From: Winogradskyella ouciana
GTDB lineage: Bacteria; Bacteroidota; Bacteroidia; Flavobacteriales; Flavobacteriaceae
DNA: 64,000 bases
Direction of reading: 5' to 3'
Assembly: GCF_009709615.1 (NCBI RefSeq)
Contig: NZ_WJYA01000005.1
Location: 1 to 64,000 of the forward strand
Each line of letters starts with the position of its first letter. Position 1 is the stretch's first letter. Positions 62,605 through 64,000 of this stretch are shown one piece after another. The notes under the pieces are model-generated. The model was given only the letters and a program-made list of their open reading frames with translations, had not been told where the DNA came from and did no database searches. Position numbers and translations under genes: made by a program.

Positions 62605-64000
62605 ATGACAGATTTTAACTTTAAAAAGTGGAATACCATCTTAGCATGGTTTGTATTTGCAGTCGCATTTGTAGTATACGCCTTAACCATAGAACCAACG
62701 GTAAGTTTTTGGGACGCAGGTGAGTATATTTTAACCTCATCTAAATTACAAGTTGGGCATCCACCAGGAGCGCCTTTGTTTCAAATGATGGGAGCGTTTT
62801 TCTCAATGTTTGCTTTAGAGCCTTCGCAAATTGGTATGATAATGAATATGATGAGTGCCACAGCGAGTGCCTTTACTATTCTATTTATGTTCTGGACCAT
62901 TAGTTTGCTGCTCGTAAAGCTTGTTAAATATGATAAGGAGTCTAGCTCAAGCAAAGCAATGGCAATTTTAGGTAGTGCTTTAGTTGGTAGTTTGGCCTTT
63001 ACATTTACGGATTCTTTTTGGTTTAATGCGGTTGAAACTGAAGTTTACGCCATGGCAACCTTAATTATGGCTGTAATGTTTTATCTCGCTTTACGTTGGG
63101 AACAAGACATGCACAAGCCAAGAGGTAATCGTTGGCTAATTTTAATTGCTTTTGTTATCGGTCTATCCTTTGGTGTTCACTTTATGGGTTTATTGACTAT
63201 ACCAGCTATTGGACTTATTTACTATTTTAAGAATTATAAGACCATAACGGTTAAGAATTTTATTATTGCGAACGTCGCTTCTGCGGCAATTTTGCTTTTT
63301 ATATTCAAATTGTTATTGCCCTCAACCTTACAGTTATTTGGAAATCTAGAAGTATTCTTTGTGAATTCAATAGGGTTACCGTTTAATTCTGGTACCATCA
63401 TCACAGGCTTATTGGTAATTGCCCTGTTTTACTTTGGCTTGAATTATACACGAAAAAAAGGCATGATACATGCCAACACCTTGGTGCTTTGCCTCATGTT
63501 TATTTTTATGGGTTTTTCATCATGGATGATGTTACCGATTAGAGCTAACGCCAACGTAATTATTAACGAAAACGACCCTTCGGATGCTAGAGAGCTTTTA
63601 GCATACTATAACCTAGAACAGTATCCTGAAACCCATTTATTTTATGGCCCTCAGTTTACAGAAATCTACTCTGGTGCCGATGAAGATGAGCCATTTGTAG
63701 ATGACAAAAAGAATTATGAGCGCGACGAAAAACTAGGCAAATACGTCATTATAAACGATTGGGAAGGCAGTAAACAAAACTATAATCATGAGCATGCTTC
63801 CATACTACCAAGAATGTGGAGTAGCGAACACGCTGAAAACTACATGATGTTTACGGGTCTGATTGACTTTAAAGTCGACCCGAATTTGCAAACACGAGCT
63901 TATAACGAAGCACTCAGTTATGGACTCTCAGAGGAGGAGGCTGGTCAATATTCTATTCAAGAAAAAAGACGTTTTGACCAAGTGGTTAATGATTTTAGAA
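62605..64000 (+). CDS. DUF2723 membrane protein, partial (3' end outside window)
   Basis: At least 465 codons, open to the window end. From ATG 62605 the protein reads MTDFNFKKWNTILAWFVFAV, with about eight membrane helices. Features of the PMT/ArnT-like DUF2723 family are seen: TVSFWDAGEYILTSSKLQVG (the conserved acidic pair in the first periplasmic loop), HPPGAPLFQMMG, and FWFNAVETEVYAMA. Such proteins are predicted lipid-linked glycosyltransferases, and related Bacteroidetes proteins are linked to protein O-glycosylation. The soluble C-terminal part would lie beyond the window. Confidence 0.9.
   Translation, partial: MTDFNFKKWNTILAWFVFAVAFVVYALTIEPTVSFWDAGEYILTSSKLQVGHPPGAPLFQMMGAFFSMFALEPSQIGMIMNMMSATASAFTILFMFWTISLLLVKLVKYDKESSSSKAMAILGSALVGSLAFTFTDSFWFNAVETEVYAMATLIMAVMFYLALRWEQDMHKPRGNRWLILIAFVIGLSFGVHFMGLLTIPAIGLIYYFKNYKTITVKNFIIANVASAAILLFIFKLLLPSTLQLFGNLEVFFVNSIGLPFNSGTIITGLLVIALFYFGLNYTRKKGMIHANTLVLCLMFIFMGFSSWMMLPIRANANVIINENDPSDARELLAYYNLEQYPETHLFYGPQFTEIYSGADEDEPFVDDKKNYERDEKLGKYVIINDWEGSKQNYNHEHASILPRMWSSEHAENYMMFTGLIDFKVDPNLQTRAYNEALSYGLSEEEAGQYSIQEKRRFDQVVNDFR

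Noticed and set aside
62387..62605. 72-codon minus-strand frame over tRNA-Gln
   Set aside because: It runs through the tRNA gene and its promoter and has no protein features.

Overview
The window is about 64 kb of AT-rich core chromosome from a member of the Bacteroidetes, almost certainly a (probably marine) Flavobacteriaceae. The evidence is the type IX secretion/gliding gene sprA, a RemB-like gene, Alternative Complex III linked to an aa3-type oxidase, Bacteroidetes-type promoters (TTG, 17-20 nt, TAnnTTTG), almost no Shine-Dalgarno sequences, DUF5686 and DUF2723 proteins and a SusC-type receptor. The genus cannot be fixed from the sequence. There is no phage, transposase, plasmid gene or CRISPR array.

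Layout. 1-2922: the first 974 codons of a very large secreted adhesin (CUB, PKD, choice-of-anchor-L, about 95-residue repeats). 3.1-5.2 kb: Nfu-type Fe-S carrier, dodecin, MscS channel. 5.2-8.6 kb (minus): tsaB behind a TolC/HlyD efflux pair that has no inner-membrane pump beside it. 8.7-14.2 kb (minus): oxidase assembly and small-subunit cluster, namely ctaB, two subunit III genes, subunit IV, a cysteine-free SCO-like protein, SCO, DUF420 and a tiny CxxC membrane protein. 14.4-19.9 kb: secreted metallo-beta-lactamase-fold hydrolase, RemB-like barrel, two TonB proteins, VanZ, gcvH. 20-30.3 kb (minus): sprA, ruvA, maeB. 30.4-32.8 kb: DUF5686 outer-membrane protein.

32.8-40.8 kb is a self-contained predicted sucrose system: LacI regulator, divergent TonB-dependent receptor without a SusD partner, SLC45-like MFS transporter, fructokinase and GH13 sucrose phosphorylase. 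Two near-identical palindromes 20 bp apart lie in the divergent promoter region. 40.8-44.3 kb: queG, di-heme peroxidase, ruvB.

44.3-56.2 kb (minus) is the respiratory core: actABCDEF followed by ctaC and ctaD. It takes electrons from quinol through the alternative complex to the cytochrome oxidase, whose other subunits and assembly factors are in the 8.7-14.2 kb cluster. 56.3-64 kb: SPOR protein, the infB-nusA-rimP translation/transcription operon with a terminator-like hairpin in its leader, a universal stress protein, tRNA-Gln with a duplicated 3' fragment nearby, and the start of a DUF2723 membrane protein.

Most of the window is conserved housekeeping sequence. The parts most worth a second look are regulatory or small: the sucrose operators, the rimP leader hairpin, the terminator/promoter/start-codon compaction at ruvB and the SCO-like gene, a dispersed hairpin element with a compensatory base change, the 80-residue CxxC protein, and extra domains grafted onto respiratory subunits (HhH on ActC, a His-rich loop on ActF, a large insert in subunit III). 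All homology calls are from recognition of motifs; no database search was run.
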